Assembly: GCF_028209885.1 (NCBI RefSeq)
Contig: NZ_JAQLEM010000018.1
Span: forward strand, 1 to 48,030
Source of the DNA: Collinsella aerofaciens
Lineage (GTDB): Bacteria; Actinomycetota; Coriobacteriia; Coriobacteriales; Coriobacteriaceae
Direction: 5' to 3'
DNA: 48,030 nucleotides
A model generated the notes under the pieces. It was not told the origin of the DNA, did no database searches, and saw nothing but the letters and a program-made list of their open reading frames with translations. Positions 17,690-25,625 of this stretch are shown piece after piece. Every line of letters starts with the position of its first letter. Position 1 is the first letter of the stretch. Position numbers and translations under genes: made by a program.

Positions 17690-17809
17690 GCAGGATCTGA
17701 GGGCTGACCTTCGCGGACACTCCGCAGGACGAAAGAACCCCCGCCGCACCGGCGACGGGGGTTCTTTCATGTCCGAGGACGTCCGCGAAGGTCAGCCCTC
17801 AGATCCTGC
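17690..17809. repeat. Perfect 29-bp inverted repeat around the nifJ terminator
   Basis: The arms at 17690-17718 and 17781-17809 are exact reverse complements over 29 bases. They enclose the nifJ terminator hairpin and begin 10 bases past the nifJ stop codon. Left of it lies another perfect 9-bp hairpin (TTTCGCGGC / GCCGCGAAA, about 17598-17618). No protein lies inside. Confidence 0.9.
17731..17768 (-). terminator. Terminator of nifJ
   Basis: A 13-bp outer stem (GAAAGAACCCCCG / CGGGGGTTCTTTC) with further inner pairing. It lies inside the 29-bp inverted repeat, so the whole forms a 120-base nested hairpin at the 3' end of the message. Confidence 0.75.
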
Positions 17810-17819
17810 GGTGAGAGAC

Positions 17820-20800
17820 CTAGGCCTCGTTGTACACCGTCTTGAGCTTCAGCAGGTGAGCGTAGCGGTCCATGGCGGCCTGCTCGTTCTCCTTGAAGAG
17901 CTCCTCGGCGCGCTCGGGGAAGGAACGCGTCAGCGAAGCGTAACGGGCCTCGTTCATCAGGAACTCCTGATAACCGCCTGCGGGCTCCTTGGAATCGAGC
18001 GAGAACTTCTTGCCGGCAGCAGCCTCGGGGTTGAAGCGGAAGAGGTTCCAGTAACCGCACTCGACAGCCTTCTTCATCTCGGCCTGGCAGTTCTGCATGC
18101 CGCCCTTCTTGATGGAGTGCATCTCGCAGGGGCTGTAGCCGATGATGAGGGACGGGCCGTCGTAGGCCTCGGCCTCGTGAATGGCCTTGAGGGTCTGAGC
18201 CGGGTTGGCGCCCATGGCGACCTGCGCCACGTAAACGTAGCCGTAGCTCATGGCGATCTCGGCCAGGGACTTCTTCTTGGTCACCTTACCGGCAGCGGCG
18301 AACTGAGCGACCTGGCCCAGGTTCGAGGCCTTGGAGGCCTGACCACCAGTGTTGGAGTAGACCTCGGTGTCGAAGACGAAGACGTTGACGTTGTGGCCGG
18401 AAGCCAGGACGTGGTCCAGGCCACCGAAGCCGATGTCGTAGGCCCAACCGTCGCCGCCGAAGATCCAGAAGGACTTCTTGGTGAGGTAAGCCTTGTCGGC
18501 GAGGATCGCCTTGGAGGCGTCGCAGCCGCACTTCTCGAGCTCGGCAACGTAGGCGGCGGCAGCGGTCTTAGAGGCCTCGGCGTCGTTGACGGAGTCGATC
18601 CAAGCCTGGCCGGCAGCCTTGAGCTCATCGGACGGACCATCGGCAGCGATGATGTCCTGGGTAGCGGCGATCAGCTTCTTCTGGACGGCCTCGTAACCGA
18701 CGGCCATGCCCAGACCGTGCTCGGCATTGTCCTCGAACAGGGAGTTGTTCCACGCCGGGCCGTGACCGTCCTTGTCCTTGCAGTAAGGAGCGGTGGCAGC
18801 GGGGTTGCCCCAAATGGAGGAGCAGCCGGTGGCGTTGGAGATGAACATGCGGTCGCCGGCGACCTGGGTCACCAGACGTGCATAGGCGGTCTCGGCGCAG
18901 CCGGCGCAGGAGCCGGAGAACTCCAGGTAGGGCTGCTTAAACTGGCTGCCCTTGACGTTGGCCGCGATGAGCTCCTTCTTCTCGGAGACGTTCTCGACCA
19001 TGTAGTCCCAAACGGGCTGCTGGTCCATCTCCTGCTCGGTGGGAACCATCTCGAGGGCGCCCTTGGGGCAGACCTTGACGCAGTTGGTGCAGCCCATGCA
19101 GTCGAGCGGGGACACAGCCATGGTGAACTTCATGCCCTTGGCCTTGGGGCCCATGGCGTCGAGCGTACGGGTAGCCTCGGGCGCGGCGGCAGCCTCGTCC
19201 TCGGTCATCGCGAACGGACGGATGGTGGCATGCGGGCACACATAGGCGCACTGGTTGCACTGGATGCACTTGGTCTCGTCCCAGTGAGGAACGACCACGG
19301 CGACGCCGCGCTTCTCGTATGCGGAGGCGCCCAGCTCAAACTGGCCGTCGGCACAACCGACGAAGGCGGAAACGGGCAGGCTGTCGCCATCCATGCGATC
19401 GATGGGCTCGAGCAGGTTCTTGACCTGCTGGGCGATAGCGGACTTGGTCTCCTCGGAGAGCTCGACGGGAGCGGCATCCTCGGCGGTAGCCCAGTCGGCC
19501 GGAACCTCGAACTTACGGAAGGCGGTAGCGCCGGCATCGATGGCCTTGTGGTTGGCGTCGACGATAGCCTGGCCCTTCTTCATGTAGGACTTAGTAGCCG
19601 CGTCCTTCATGTACTGCAGGGCGTCCTCGGCGGGCAGGACCTTGGCCAGCGCGAAGAAGGCGGACTGGAGTACCGTGTTGGTGCGCTTGCCCATGCCGAC
19701 CTTGGCGGCCAGGTCGATAGCGTCGATCAGGTAGACGTTGACGTTGTTGTTGGCGATGTAGCGCTTGGCCACGGCGGGCATGTGCTCGGCGAACTCCTCA
19801 TCGCTCCACTGGCAGTTGACCAGGAAGGTGCCGCCCGGCTTGACGTCGCGGACCATCTTGAAGCCCTTGACGATGTAGCTGGGGTTGTGGCAGGCGACAA
19901 AGTCGGCCTTGGTCACATAGTACGGCGAGCGGATCGGGGAATCACCAAAGCGCAGGTGCGAGACGGTGACGCCGCCGGTCTTCTTGGAGTCGTACTGGAA
20001 GTAGGCTTGGACGTACTTGTCGGTGTGGTCGCCGATGATCTTAATCGAGTTCTTGTTGGCGCCGACGGTACCGTCGCCACCCAGACCCCAGAACTTGCAC
20101 TCGATGGTGCCGGGGGCTGCGGTGTTGGGCGCATCCTCGACCTCGGGCAGGCTCAGGTTGGTCACGTCATCGACAATGCCGATGGTGAACTCGCGCTTGG
20201 GCTCGTCCTTCTTGAGCTCCTCGAAGACAGCGAACGCGGACGCGGGAGGCGTGTCCTTGCTGCCCAAGCCATAACGGCCGCCGACGACCTTGATGCCCGT
20301 CTTGCCAGCCTCGTAGAGAGCGGAGACGACGTCCTGGTAGAGCGGCTCGCCGATAGAACCCGGCTCCTTGGTACGGTCCATGACGGCAATCTTCTGGACG
20401 GTCTCGGGGAGAACGTCGACGAAGTGCTTGATGGAGAACGGACGGAACAGACGAACCTTGACCAGGCCGACCTTCTCGCCGTGAGCGTTGAGGTAGTCGA
20501 TGACTTCCTCGAGCACGTCGCAGAAGGAGCCCATGCACACGACGACGCGATCGGCATCGGGAGCGCCGTAGTAGTTGAACAGGCCGTAATCGGTGCCGAG
20601 CTTCTCGTTGATCTTCTTCATGTAGCCCTCGACGACGGCGGGAAGCTCGTCGTAGACCTTGTTGCAGGCCTCGCGGTTCTGGAAGAAGATGTCGCCGTTC
20701 TCGTGGCTACCGCGGGTGTGCGGGTGCTCAGGGTTGAGCGCGTGGTCGCGGAAAGCCTGGACAGCGTCCATGTCGCACATCTCGGCCAGATCCTTGTAGT

Positions 20801-21359
20801 CCCACATGGCGACCTTCTGGATCTCGTGGCTGGTGCGGAAGCCGTCGAAGAAGTTAAGGAACGGAGTCTTGCCCTCGATGGCGGCAAGGTGAGCCACCGG
20901 CGAGAGGTCCATGACCTCCTGGACGTTGCCCTCGGCGAGCATGGCGAAGCCGGTCTGACGACAGGCCATGACGTCGGAGTGATCGCCAAAAATGTTCAGG
21001 GCGTGGGAAGCGACGCAACGCGCGGAGACGTGGAAAACGCCCGGGAGCTGCTCGCCTGCGATCTTGTACATGTTCGGGATCATCAGGAGCAGACCCTGAG
21101 AAGCCGTGTAGGTGGTGGTCAGAGCACCGGCGCCCAGCGAACCGTGAACGGTACCGGCTGCACCTGCCTCGGACTCCATCTCGACGACCTTGACCGGGGT
21201 GCCGAAGATGTTCTTGCGACCCTGGGCCGCCCACTGGTCGACATGGTCGGCCATCGGGCTGGACGGCGTAATGGGATAAATTCCCGCTACCTCGGTGTAC
21301 GCATACGAAACATATGCGGCCGCCTCGTTGCCGTCCATAGACTTAAACTTACGCGCCAT
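17820..21359 (-). CDS. nifJ: Pyruvate:ferredoxin (flavodoxin) oxidoreductase
   Basis: A 1179-residue single-chain PFOR, the usual length. Domain order: pyruvate-binding domain I (IYPITPSSPMADHVDQWA), domain II, gamma domain (FWGLGGDGTVGANK), ferredoxin domain with two 4Fe-4S motifs (CIQCNQCAYVCPHA and CMGCTNCVKVCPKG), and the C-terminal thiamine diphosphate domain with proximal-cluster cysteines (CAGC) and GGDGWAYDIGFGG. It converts pyruvate and CoA to acetyl-CoA and CO2, reducing ferredoxin or flavodoxin in the cytosol, and marks an anaerobic lifestyle. The ATG at 21359 follows AGGAGAGGGG. It is monocistronic, with its own terminator and a palindrome upstream. Confidence 0.97.
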   Translation of the reverse strand: MARKFKSMDGNEAAAYVSYAYTEVAGIYPITPSSPMADHVDQWAAQGRKNIFGTPVKVVEMESEAGAAGTVHGSLGAGALTTTYTASQGLLLMIPNMYKIAGEQLPGVFHVSARCVASHALNIFGDHSDVMACRQTGFAMLAEGNVQEVMDLSPVAHLAAIEGKTPFLNFFDGFRTSHEIQKVAMWDYKDLAEMCDMDAVQAFRDHALNPEHPHTRGSHENGDIFFQNREACNKVYDELPAVVEGYMKKINEKLGTDYGLFNYYGAPDADRVVVCMGSFCDVLEEVIDYLNAHGEKVGLVKVRLFRPFSIKHFVDVLPETVQKIAVMDRTKEPGSIGEPLYQDVVSALYEAGKTGIKVVGGRYGLGSKDTPPASAFAVFEELKKDEPKREFTIGIVDDVTNLSLPEVEDAPNTAAPGTIECKFWGLGGDGTVGANKNSIKIIGDHTDKYVQAYFQYDSKKTGGVTVSHLRFGDSPIRSPYYVTKADFVACHNPSYIVKGFKMVRDVKPGGTFLVNCQWSDEEFAEHMPAVAKRYIANNNVNVYLIDAIDLAAKVGMGKRTNTVLQSAFFALAKVLPAEDALQYMKDAATKSYMKKGQAIVDANHKAIDAGATAFRKFEVPADWATAEDAAPVELSEETKSAIAQQVKNLLEPIDRMDGDSLPVSAFVGCADGQFELGASAYEKRGVAVVVPHWDETKCIQCNQCAYVCPHATIRPFAMTEDEAAAAPEATRTLDAMGPKAKGMKFTMAVSPLDCMGCTNCVKVCPKGALEMVPTEQEMDQQPVWDYMVENVSEKKELIAANVKGSQFKQPYLEFSGSCAGCAETAYARLVTQVAGDRMFISNATGCSSIWGNPAATAPYCKDKDGHGPAWNNSLFEDNAEHGLGMAVGYEAVQKKLIAATQDIIAADGPSDELKAAGQAWIDSVNDAEASKTAAAAYVAELEKCGCDASKAILADKAYLTKKSFWIFGGDGWAYDIGFGGLDHVLASGHNVNVFVFDTEVYSNTGGQASKASNLGQVAQFAAAGKVTKKKSLAEIAMSYGYVYVAQVAMGANPAQTLKAIHEAEAYDGPSLIIGYSPCEMHSIKKGGMQNCQAEMKKAVECGYWNLFRFNPEAAAGKKFSLDSKEPAGGYQEFLMNEARYASLTRSFPERAEELFKENEQAAMDRYAHLLKLKTVYNEA

Positions 21360-21391
21360 ATACCCCTCTCCTCTCATATAGGTATACAGGC

Positions 21392-21407
21392 CCCGGCGAT
21401 CGCCGGG
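21392..21407. promoter_or_regulatory. 16-bp palindrome upstream of nifJ
   Basis: CCCGGCGATCGCCGGG is a perfect palindrome 33 bases upstream of the nifJ start, next to TATACC on the minus strand. The position suits an operator or a 5'-leader hairpin. The remaining 21408-21704 shows no gene. Confidence 0.45.
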
Positions 21408-21704
21408 ATGTTGGCGTGATGGGATTTACGCTGTTGCTTCCAATCATCTGGCAGGCAGGCTCAGCAGCAGGTACGTGGCGTGGAGAGAAGACATGCCGAG
21501 GCGAGGGGCAGCTGATGCGCCCCACAGACCCGACCGCCCGTCTTGCACATGACCGAGCGCCGCAAAGGCCGCATGCCGGATGCTCCCGGGCACGCCCCGG
21601 CGATGGGAAGCGCCCGCAACGGAAATCCGCATGCGGGTTTATTGTACCCCGCCGTTAAGTGTAATTTCGACAAATATAGGCGGGCGGTAAAGGTTTACCT
21701 CGGG

Positions 21705-22232
21705 TGACCGCCAAAGGCCAGAATGGTCCCTCCATCCCCGGACGACTGGCTCTGACGCGCCAAGGAGTGTCCCCAAGTACCGGCAGGAAAGGAACGTCCC
21801 TAACTGCCGGCTAGAGGGCGCCGAGCAGGATGGCGTAGGTGGTGGATTCGCCGAGTTTGAGCTCGTCGCCGGGGTTGAGCTGGGCGGAGCGGCCGGGCTC
21901 TACTTGAATACACACACTCGTGGCCCCGTTTACCACCACGGTGCCGTTAGTGGACGACAGGTCCTCGACAAACCATGCGCCAGACTCGTCGCACCAGATA
22001 TGGGCATGGCGGGCCGAGACGTCGTCGGTGATGCCGCCCTCCCCCGTTGCCAGCGCGCCGATCTCAACGCCTTCCTCACTCGGCTGAATCCAGCGCGGGA
22101 CGCTCACCACGTAGCCGTTTTGCACGCACAGCAGTCCCAGCGGATGCGCCGGCGCGACCTCGTGCTCGCCCGCGACCGAAGATGTGCTCAGCGAGCGCGG
22201 CGTCGACGTGTCGCCGCCACGGGTCGCATGAG
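21705..22232. repeat. Direct repeat flanking the RiPP island, left copy
   Basis: About 530 bases, estimated by eye at 80-88% identical to 28439-28977 in the same orientation. It covers the FHA gene's 3' half, its stop codon, the dispersed hairpin repeat (21779-21810) and about 75 bases beyond. Homology stops abruptly at about 22232. Confidence 0.85.
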
Positions 22233-22284
22233 CGCGGCGGCTCGCCCGACTTGGAACTAAGGCGGGCGTGAGAGCAAACGGCAT
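21811..22284 (-). pseudogene. Truncated FHA-domain gene (3' fragment)
   Basis: From residue 18 onward this 157-residue frame matches the C-terminal half of the FHA protein at 28543-29481, including the FHA core SARHAHIWCD and DLSSTNGTVVVNG. The first 17 residues are unrelated, and the roughly 150 N-terminal residues of the intact paralogue are missing. No ribosome site is evident before the ATG at 22284. It is best read as a duplicated 3' remnant; a stand-alone FHA domain could still fold if expressed. Confidence 0.8.
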
Positions 22285-22800
22285 AGGGAACGAATCTTGC
22301 GGATGTACTCCTCGACGTCAGGCAGGTAAGCCCCACGAAGTCACCGGGGAGGCCCAAGCGGCCCGGCACCACTTCCAGATTCTGACCAGGGCGAGTCGTT
22401 CGCCGGTGGCTGAAGGCTCGCTCCCACCCAAAAGGGGAGATTCGCGTTGTTCCCCAATCGCTCTCGCATCTTTCATTTTGCCCGAGGTGGGCTATAAAAA
22501 CTTTCCTGGTGAAAGGCGGCGATTGGTTTCCTTTCTTTCTAGAGGAGCGCGCCTGTAATCTGTTTTCATCCTAAATCAAGTTAAGATCGGACCTTCCAGA
22601 GGCAAGTCGACTCAAACTGCAAGGCTCCATGTTGGAATAAAGAGCGCTGTCGAAGTGCCAACAACACAAAGCTTGCCAGTCTCAAATAGAACCTTTTGGG
22701 AGTCCGATTGGGCCGCACACCGAATCCCCGCTGGTGGTTTTTTATAGCTGCGCAACAATAAACAAGGTTAGTGCCAGTCCAGCATGAAATTGAGGAACGT
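22285..22800. other. Junction region with no clear gene
   Basis: No recognisable gene is present. Composition changes from GC-rich to AT-rich at about 22490, marking the island edge. The promoter of the radical SAM gene should lie in the right half; a TATAAA box near 22495 and T-rich tracts near 22738 are seen, but no convincing -35/-10 pair. Confidence 0.4.
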
Positions 22801-24159
22801 ATGCATTTTTTCTCAGTAAGTGATCGTCGTTACTGCTTCGATGAGGTCACTCGCAATTGCTTTCAGGTTGACCAAGCATCAGAAGATGCGCTTCGCATAT
22901 TTGAAGCATCGGGAAGAACGGTCAACTCGAAGTTGCTAACAAAGTCACTTGCTGCGAAAGGCTACGACCAAACGACCATAGCAGAACTTGAAGACGACAT
23001 TGATGAGTATCAACGATTGTCTGAGCGGACTTTCTTAACAAAAGACACGCCTCGAAAACTTAGATCCATCGAACTCCACGTTTCACATGCATGCAACCTT
23101 GGTTGTAGTTACTGTTTTGCCGGTAAAGGAGATTATGGAACGTCTCCTCTGCTGATGACAGACGAGATAGCCTTCAAGGCGGTCGACTACCTCGTCGCAA
23201 GTTCATCGGAAAACGAAACGCTTGCGATCGTCTTTTTTGGTGGGGAACCCATGATTAACGAGCCGCTGATATGGAAAACGGTCGACTATTCAAAAAGAAT
23301 ATACCCCAATAGAAACTTTACCTATTCTATTACGACCAACGGAACGCTTTTGAATGACACTGCTGTGAATTCTTTCAAGGAGCACGGGTTTTCTGTTCTG
23401 ATTAGTCTCGATGGTACAGGATGCAAGCACGATGCATCGCGCCCGTACAAGACGGGAGGCGGCTCTTTCTCCGATATCGACAAAAACGTTCGTCGTTTTT
23501 CCGAGTCGTTCCCCTTCGGCGCAAGAGCGACCTTAACAAATAATAACTGTAACCTTGTTGAAGACTATCTTCAGTTTAAAGAGATGGGCTTCAGAAGGAT
23601 TTACTTCTCGCCCGTGAGCTCATTCGATGAGAATATCAAACTCGACGAACACTCATTAAACAAAATCAGGGCGGGCCTAATAGATTTGGCGGATCAATAT
23701 CTCAAACAGATTGATCAAGGGGAAAAGCCCTTGTTTAGAACATTGAAAACTGCAGTTGATTTGATTATGAGCAACAGGATCGCCTTTGTCGGATGCGGGG
23801 CTGGCAGGCGTTTTATTTCCGTGACTCCCGAAGGGGACGTATACCCCTGTCACAGGTTTGTCGGGATGATGCGATTCAAAATGGGCAACATCGTCACCGG
23901 AATTGACGAAACTAGGTATATTGAAAACTGGAGTCAGGGTGTCGAAAAAAGAATTGACTGTACGGACTGTTGGGCTCGGTCTTTCTGTGGTGGGGGCTGT
24001 AGCTGGGAGGCTGCAGACGAGCACGGCTACTTGCCCAAGAGTCTACACCCTGCATCATGTGAATATAGAAAGATGTGCTACGAGATGGCTTTTGACCTTA
24101 TTTCCCGCCACTCATCTTCGCAGGAGAAAAATCAACGAGAAGCTACTGTATCGGAATAA
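22801..24159 (+). CDS. Radical SAM/SPASM peptide maturase (ranthipeptide-like)
   Basis: A 452-residue enzyme. Residues 1-90 resemble the PqqD-like leader-binding domain fused to SCIFF/CcpM-type maturases. The radical SAM core has CNLGCSYC (Cys98, 102, 105) for the 4Fe-4S cluster binding SAM, then FFGGEP and TTNGTLL. The SPASM region has Cys332, 350, 387, 390, 396, 400, 420 and 426, enough for two auxiliary clusters. Such enzymes install thioether or C-C links in small peptides. The ATG at 22801 is chosen for the GAGGA site 4 bases upstream and the family-like N-terminus; an upstream in-frame GTG at 22771 is weaker. Two Cys-rich peptides follow immediately. AT-rich codon use contrasts with neighbours. 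Confidence 0.9.
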   Translation: MHFFSVSDRRYCFDEVTRNCFQVDQASEDALRIFEASGRTVNSKLLTKSLAAKGYDQTTIAELEDDIDEYQRLSERTFLTKDTPRKLRSIELHVSHACNLGCSYCFAGKGDYGTSPLLMTDEIAFKAVDYLVASSSENETLAIVFFGGEPMINEPLIWKTVDYSKRIYPNRNFTYSITTNGTLLNDTAVNSFKEHGFSVLISLDGTGCKHDASRPYKTGGGSFSDIDKNVRRFSESFPFGARATLTNNNCNLVEDYLQFKEMGFRRIYFSPVSSFDENIKLDEHSLNKIRAGLIDLADQYLKQIDQGEKPLFRTLKTAVDLIMSNRIAFVGCGAGRRFISVTPEGDVYPCHRFVGMMRFKMGNIVTGIDETRYIENWSQGVEKRIDCTDCWARSFCGGGCSWEAADEHGYLPKSLHPASCEYRKMCYEMAFDLISRHSSSQEKNQREATVSE

Positions 24160-24328
24160 GCGGTTCAGCGCATTGCTGTCACCATTGTGGAGGTGTTCGT
24201 TCTTCTGATTACCGTCTGCGAAGCTTATTGCTACGTTCGCCGAAACCATTCTAGAAATATGGTGAACTAGACATCTTGGTTTGTTATACACAATATTGAG
24301 GTTTTTCTGCACTCAAAGGGAGGTAGTC

Positions 24329-24532
24329 GTGAAGCATATTCATCCGATTAATCCAGGAAGTGGCGACGAGGCAGGCGTGAAGCCGATGTCTTTTGACTGC
24401 CTCTTGGGCATTACTGACATCTGTACTGTTTATGATAAAGCAGATGGCTGTGGTGCATACGATTACTGCGACTATGACATGGATGGCGGCAGCATCTGCG
24501 TTGTAGATCACTGTGGCATTGATCAAACGTAG
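24329..24532 (+). CDS. Cys/Asp-rich RiPP precursor peptide 1
   Basis: A 67-residue peptide starting at GTG, with GGGAGG 5 bases upstream. The leader (VKHIHPINPGSGDE...) matches that of the next gene. The core, residues 24-67, has six Cys (24, 32, 41, 47, 57, 62), each followed by Asp at 2-5 residues: C32-x3-D36, C41-x3-D45, C47-x2-D50, C57-x2-D60, C62-x2-D65 and C24-x5-D30. Cys-x3-Asp units are the known substrate pattern of PapB, which makes the ranthipeptide freyrasin with Cys-Asp thioethers. Position after the radical SAM gene and shared leader identify it as a likely substrate. It is 170 bases past the maturase. Confidence 0.85.
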   Translation: MKHIHPINPGSGDEAGVKPMSFDCLLGITDICTVYDKADGCGAYDYCDYDMDGGSICVVDHCGIDQT

Positions 24533-24562
24533 TCTCTAATTGGATTAAGGTGAGGAGCTGTT

Positions 24563-24742
24563 ATGAAGCATATCCATCCTGTTGGTTCAAATGAACATCC
24601 TCCCGTTGAGCCTTGTTGTCTTGGAGTTGATATATGCAATTTTTACGACATCGCCGAGTGCCCTGTTGCGGATTGGTGCTATGTCGATAAAGAATCAAGC
24701 TGTGTTTTGCCAGCAGATTGGTGCGATCCAGTTGACGAGTAG
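24563..24742 (+). CDS. Cys/Asp-rich RiPP precursor peptide 2
   Basis: A 59-residue peptide with an ATG start and GAGGAG 5 bases upstream. It shares the MKHIHP leader and a core aligned with peptide 1 (CLGxxDICxxYDxAxxC). It has seven Cys (18, 19, 25, 33, 39, 47, 54). Cys-Asp units: C19-x3-D23, C25-x3-D29, C33-x3-D37, C39-x2-D42, C47-x4-D52, C54-x3-D58. It lies 30 bases after peptide 1 and is surely cotranscribed. Divergent middle but conserved leader and Cys spacing is typical of paralogous precursors read by one maturase. Confidence 0.85.
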   Translation: MKHIHPVGSNEHPPVEPCCLGVDICNFYDIAECPVADWCYVDKESSCVLPADWCDPVDE

Positions 24743-24820
24743 TTTTGTGGCTAGGAACTATTTGGTCCAATTCAGAATAAGATGGGAACAAATACCAAAA
24801 TCTCGTGTCTGGGAGGAGTT

Positions 24821-24928
24821 ATGCCATTATTGCAAGGTCTCGTTGGATTAGCCTTTATACTTGCGTTATATCTGGCACCTTTTTTAATTCTATTCTTCAT
24901 TATCCGACTCTTTCTTCGGAGAAAATAG
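24821..24928 (+). CDS. 35-residue membrane peptide
   Basis: A short gene with GGGAGGAG directly upstream of its ATG. The peptide is one long hydrophobic helix (about residues 5-29) ending in a basic tail RLFLRRK, so it should insert with the C-terminus in the cytosol. It lies 78 bases after precursor 2 on the same strand. Position and form would fit an immunity or export helper peptide, or a small toxin; nothing in the sequence decides between them. Confidence 0.6.
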   Translation: MPLLQGLVGLAFILALYLAPFLILFFIIRLFLRRK

Positions 24929-24996
24929 GAGTGTCACGCAAACATTAGCGTAGCTTTCTTCCAATATGAGCCGAGCATTGGCAAGTGGAATAAGAA

Positions 24997-25033
24997 GCCC
25001 GACCGTTCGTCACATGAAAGTGATCGGACGGGC
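24997..25033 (+). terminator. Hairpin after the precursor genes (first of two)
   Basis: Arms GCCCGaCCG / CGGaCGGGC plus inner GTCAC / GTGAT with loop ATGAAA. Followed by CTCTCAATTT, a weak T tract. It lies 68 bases past the 35-residue gene. Confidence 0.55.
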
Positions 25034-25044
25034 CTCTCAATTTA

Positions 25045-25084
25045 GCCCGGGCCGCCACCCATAGCGGCTTTCCGGGCGTATTTT
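25045..25084 (+). terminator. Hairpin after the precursor genes (second of two)
   Basis: Arms GCCCGGgCCGC and GCGGC...CCGGGC with loop CACCCATA, followed by GTATTTT. Together with the first hairpin it forms a tandem stop for the plus-strand RiPP transcript. Confidence 0.6.
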
Positions 25085-25131
25085 CGGTGCAAAGCAATCG
25101 TCAGTTTAATCCTATGCGTCGATACCGCATT

Positions 25132-25257
25132 TCATTTGTTCGGCTCGTATTCTACGGCCTTGTAACCCTCGCACTCTCCGGCAAACGGATTGAACACGAA
25201 GGCAGAGATGATGTGTGCGTGGACATCGAGGCTGCTGTAGGCAACATACTGGGGCAT
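25132..25257 (-). pseudogene. IS110-type transposase N-terminal fragment
   Basis: A 41-codon frame reads MPQYVAYSSLDVHAHIISAF... and stops after YEPNK. The DVHA..IS pattern resembles the N-terminal catalytic Asp segment of IS110-family DEDD transposases, normally about 350-400 residues. The rest of the gene is absent. It indicates past insertion-sequence activity beside the RiPP genes. Confidence 0.4.
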
Positions 25258-25625
25258 GGACCCCCGCTGCGCGTGGCATGCGGCCCGGCATATTCATTGC
25301 CGTCCAACCCCGTGTAGTTGCAGCAAAGGGTGGAACCTCAATGCTCAGCTCATGTTGTCCGTGGGACACGAGAATTGTAAGTACACTTTGGTGTGATTCT
25401 CACGATGATACTGAGCCACCTGGAATAAGATACGTCGCGACAACACTTCGCTTCACCTCTGTCTCGACAAGACAACGTAGACTAAAGTTTCCTTTAGTAA
25501 GAGAATGAGAACTATATCTGAAAGCGTTGCGATGGCGTGAAGGCACCGAGTCCGAACCGACTGAATGCTACGTGCATCTGCATCGCTTTTTTGTTATCTC
25601 TGTCAGTTGGGTAGCACTACACTTG
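25258..25625. other. Intergenic region between IS remnant and ABC gene
   Basis: No gene recognised. A small perfect hairpin ACTAAAG / CTTTAGT lies at 25481-25498. On the plus strand CATCGCTTTTTTG near 25580 can pair with GCGATG near 25529 over a long loop; this may help end transcripts converging here. Confidence 0.4.

Noticed and set aside
17769..21419. A 1216-codon open frame antisense to nifJ
   Set aside because: It is a GC-rich shadow frame with low-complexity Gly/Leu/Val/Asp composition and no domain. The nifJ strand has all PFOR motifs.
22285..22480. Possible peptide remnant on the minus strand (DVEEYIRKIRS)
   Set aside because: Too short and interrupted by stops; no family could be named.
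24160..24328. Separate promoter for the precursor peptides
   Set aside because: TATACA is present near 24286 but no -35 at proper spacing; cotranscription with the maturase explains expression equally well.
25087..25369. Two small frames (76 and 85 codons) near the IS110 stub
   Set aside because: They overlap hairpins or lie in other frames than the DVHA fragment and lack ribosome sites.
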